Source: Methanosarcinales archaeon
Lineage (GTDB): Archaea; Halobacteriota; Methanosarcinia; Methanosarcinales; Methanogasteraceae
Direction: 5' to 3'
NCBI GenBank assembly: GCA_012961645.1
Contig: DTYY01000097.1
Coordinates: 1-6,482 of the forward strand
DNA: 6,482 nucleotides
The first letter of the stretch is position 1. Each line of letters opens with the position of its first letter. Under the pieces are notes generated by a model that ran no database searches, was not told the origin of the DNA, and worked only from the letters and a program-made list of their open reading frames with translations. Made by a program: the position numbers and the translations under genes. Positions 5,338 through 6,482 of this stretch are shown here, one piece after another.

Positions 5338-6156
5338 ATGTTTGACTTCATGAAACTCTTTGGAGACGATCCTTACGAGCGTTTCAGGCGTGGAGTCGCC
5401 GCGCATGAGCAGGGGAGGTTGGATGTGGCAGAACGGGAGTATGAACGTGCCATATTCTTAAACCCGTTCGTCGCACAGTTCCATTCAAATCTCGGAGACT
5501 TGTTCCACCAGCAGGGCAAACTCGAGGAAGCGAAAGACACTCTCGAGGAAGCGCTGCGCATCGATCCGAAGAACGCAGCCATACACAACAACTACGCCGT
5601 GATCATGGAGGAGCTTGGAAAGCTGGATGTGGCAGAGAAATATTTCAAACGTGCGATATTTCTCGATCCCAAGTACGTTCATGCGCGAGTCAATCTTGCA
5701 GACCTCCTGCGCAAACGAAACGAGTACGCGAAAGCAGAGATCGAGTACCGCAACATTCTTGACGAGCATCCTGATCACACATACGCGCGCAAGGGCTTTG
5801 CAATGATGCTCAAGAATGCTGGCAGATATGACGAAGCGATCCGTGAGTTGTTGATATTGCTGCAGCAGGCGCCCGACGACGCACATCTACACATGTTTCT
5901 TGCCATGACATATCATCTGTGTGACCGGCTCACCGATGCAAAGGGTGAATACGATACCAGCCTCCGCCTCGACCCTGATAATCCTGTGACGCACAACAAC
6001 CTTGCAAGTCTGTTACAGGACCTCAATCAGATACAGGAGGCTGAACGCGAGTACAGAGCAGCGATACAGATCGATCCAAACTACATGCTTGCAAGAGAGA
6101 ATCTCGCACGGTTGTTATACAAAACAAACAACGAAAACAAGAGTTCTCGCCCATGA
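5338..6156 (+). CDS. Tetratricopeptide repeat (TPR) protein
   Basis: This 272-aa cytosolic protein is almost wholly a TPR solenoid, a scaffold for protein-protein contacts; the partner is unknown. After an 11-residue N-terminus (MFDFMKLFGDD) come seven complete 34-residue repeats with no gaps: 12-45, 46-79, 80-113, 114-147, 148-181, 182-215 and 216-249. A final half repeat (250-261, capping helix) and a polar tail (NNENKSSRP) follow. The consensus positions are clear: a small residue at the helix A/B contact, G-x-x-x-x-A-x-x-x-Y/F, and the end L-D-P-x-N. Repeats 1 and 3 are most alike (LDVAEREYERAIFLNP and LDVAEKYFKRAIFLDP) and share a 13-base DNA identity, suggesting duplication. There is no signal peptide or membrane span. 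Start ATG 5338 follows rps6e by 5 bases; the stop overlaps the next start as ATGA. Confidence 0.9.
   Translation: MFDFMKLFGDDPYERFRRGVAAHEQGRLDVAEREYERAIFLNPFVAQFHSNLGDLFHQQGKLEEAKDTLEEALRIDPKNAAIHNNYAVIMEELGKLDVAEKYFKRAIFLDPKYVHARVNLADLLRKRNEYAKAEIEYRNILDEHPDHTYARKGFAMMLKNAGRYDEAIRELLILLQQAPDDAHLHMFLAMTYHLCDRLTDAKGEYDTSLRLDPDNPVTHNNLASLLQDLNQIQEAEREYRAAIQIDPNYMLARENLARLLYKTNNENKSSRP
5420..5636 (+). repeat. Internal duplication trace in the TPR gene
   Basis: TGGATGTGGCAGA occurs at 5420-5432 and again at 5624-5636. The copies are 204 bases apart, exactly two 34-codon repeats. This suggests the solenoid grew at least partly by duplicating a two-repeat unit. A shorter tandem pair, CTCGAGGAAGCG at 5521-5532 and 5542-5553, encodes LEEA and LEEAL inside repeat 2. 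Confidence 0.6.
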
Positions 6157-6482
6157 TAAGCGAATTCCTCTTTCTTGAAGAGGATGCCTCAAAGGATGAA
6201 AAAAGTAATTTTGTCACCCTCAAGATCGAAATCAGGCAATTGTTGAAAGATGATTTCAATAGAGAAGTGCTTTCTGAAACCTTGATGGATTTACGAAAAG
6301 ATCTTACCGGTGATACCCAAAAACGACTTTTTAAACTGTACCAAGATCTTGGTCTGCACAAAGATGCGTTCAAAAAACTGAAGAGCTGGCGTTGGGAGGT
6401 CATTTCAAAAGGCATTCTAGAACTGACCCAAATGCAAGTGGCCGAATCGTATGGTTTTATCACCAAATTCATCAACGACAAA
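6153..6482 (+). CDS. HEAT-repeat-like protein, N-terminal part (runs off window)
   Basis: The frame opens at ATG 6153, overlapping the TPR stop as ATGA, and stays open for 110 codons to the window edge. The sequence is MISEFLFLEEDASKDEKSNF, then TLKIEIRQLLKDDFNREVLSETLMDLRKDLTGDTQKRLFKLYQDLGLHKDAFKKLKSWRWEVISKGILELTQMQ up to about residue 96. The pattern L-x-x-L-x-K-x-x-x-G-x-x-x-x-R-L-x-x-L-Y-x-x-L-G-L, then K-K-L-K-S-x-x-W, then K-G-I-x-E-L-x-Q-M is one I associate with the start of HEAT-repeat proteins common in Bacteroidota. No membrane segment appears in the visible part. It has no Shine-Dalgarno sequence, so translation likely depends on termination of the TPR gene. Base composition is visibly more AT-rich than the rest of the window, with AAA, TTT and TTG codons favoured, which suggests transfer. 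The family call is from memory of the motif and is moderate. Confidence 0.6.
   Translation, partial: MISEFLFLEEDASKDEKSNFVTLKIEIRQLLKDDFNREVLSETLMDLRKDLTGDTQKRLFKLYQDLGLHKDAFKKLKSWRWEVISKGILELTQMQVAESYGFITKFINDK

Noticed and set aside
5485..5886. 133-aa minus-strand frame opposite the TPR gene
   Set aside because: It is a mirror of the repetitive TPR codons, with no independent evidence of coding.
6023..6481. 152-aa minus-strand frame at the right edge
   Set aside because: It is Ser/Arg/Phe-rich, typical of an antisense shadow, and crosses the TPR/HEAT junction. The plus-strand frame has the ATGA overlap and a recognisable motif.

Overview
The window reads as chromosomal DNA of a euryarchaeon that uses the tetrahydromethanopterin/methanofuran C1 pathway: a methanogen, or an ANME- or Syntrophoarchaeum-like relative. 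The evidence is an archaeal-type dihydroneopterin aldolase (MptD), subunits B and D of a formylmethanofuran-dehydrogenase-like enzyme, an endonuclease Q-type PHP protein, ribosomal protein S6e and archaeal TATA boxes. I cannot fix the genus. Genes are tightly packed and most of the window looks moderately GC-rich. The last ~330 bases look clearly more AT-rich.

Layout. 24-278 is a small unrecognised ORF (+). 344-2272 is a compact + strand operon of mptD, fwdB-like and fwdD-like genes. mptD overlaps fwdB-like, and 1 base separates fwdB-like from fwdD-like. 2273-2429 is an AT-rich regulatory gap with a TATA-like box and nested palindromes. 2430-3497 is a molybdate/tungstate-type ABC transporter ATPase. 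It converges with a minus-strand endonuclease Q-like gene (3573-4814). A TATA box and a 15-bp palindrome lie between that gene and the + strand unit that follows: rps6e (4922-5332), a seven-repeat TPR protein (5338-6156), and an ATGA-overlapping ORF that runs off the window (6153-6482). That last ORF resembles HEAT-repeat proteins of Bacteroidota.

How the genes may fit together. The first half has a C1-carrier and metal-pterin theme: MptD makes the pterin precursor of tetrahydromethanopterin, FwdB/FwdD are the molybdopterin-binding parts of formylmethanofuran dehydrogenase, and the ATPase belongs to the family that imports molybdate or tungstate. The most unusual observation is that the FwdB-like protein keeps its N-terminal iron-sulfur cysteines but lacks the expected Mo/W-ligating cysteine. 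It also has a shortened catalytic loop that now carries extra cysteines. It may be a repurposed, non-canonical FwdBD module linked to pterin synthesis. The second half holds information-processing genes (DNA repair, ribosome) plus a protein-interaction gene and a possibly acquired gene.
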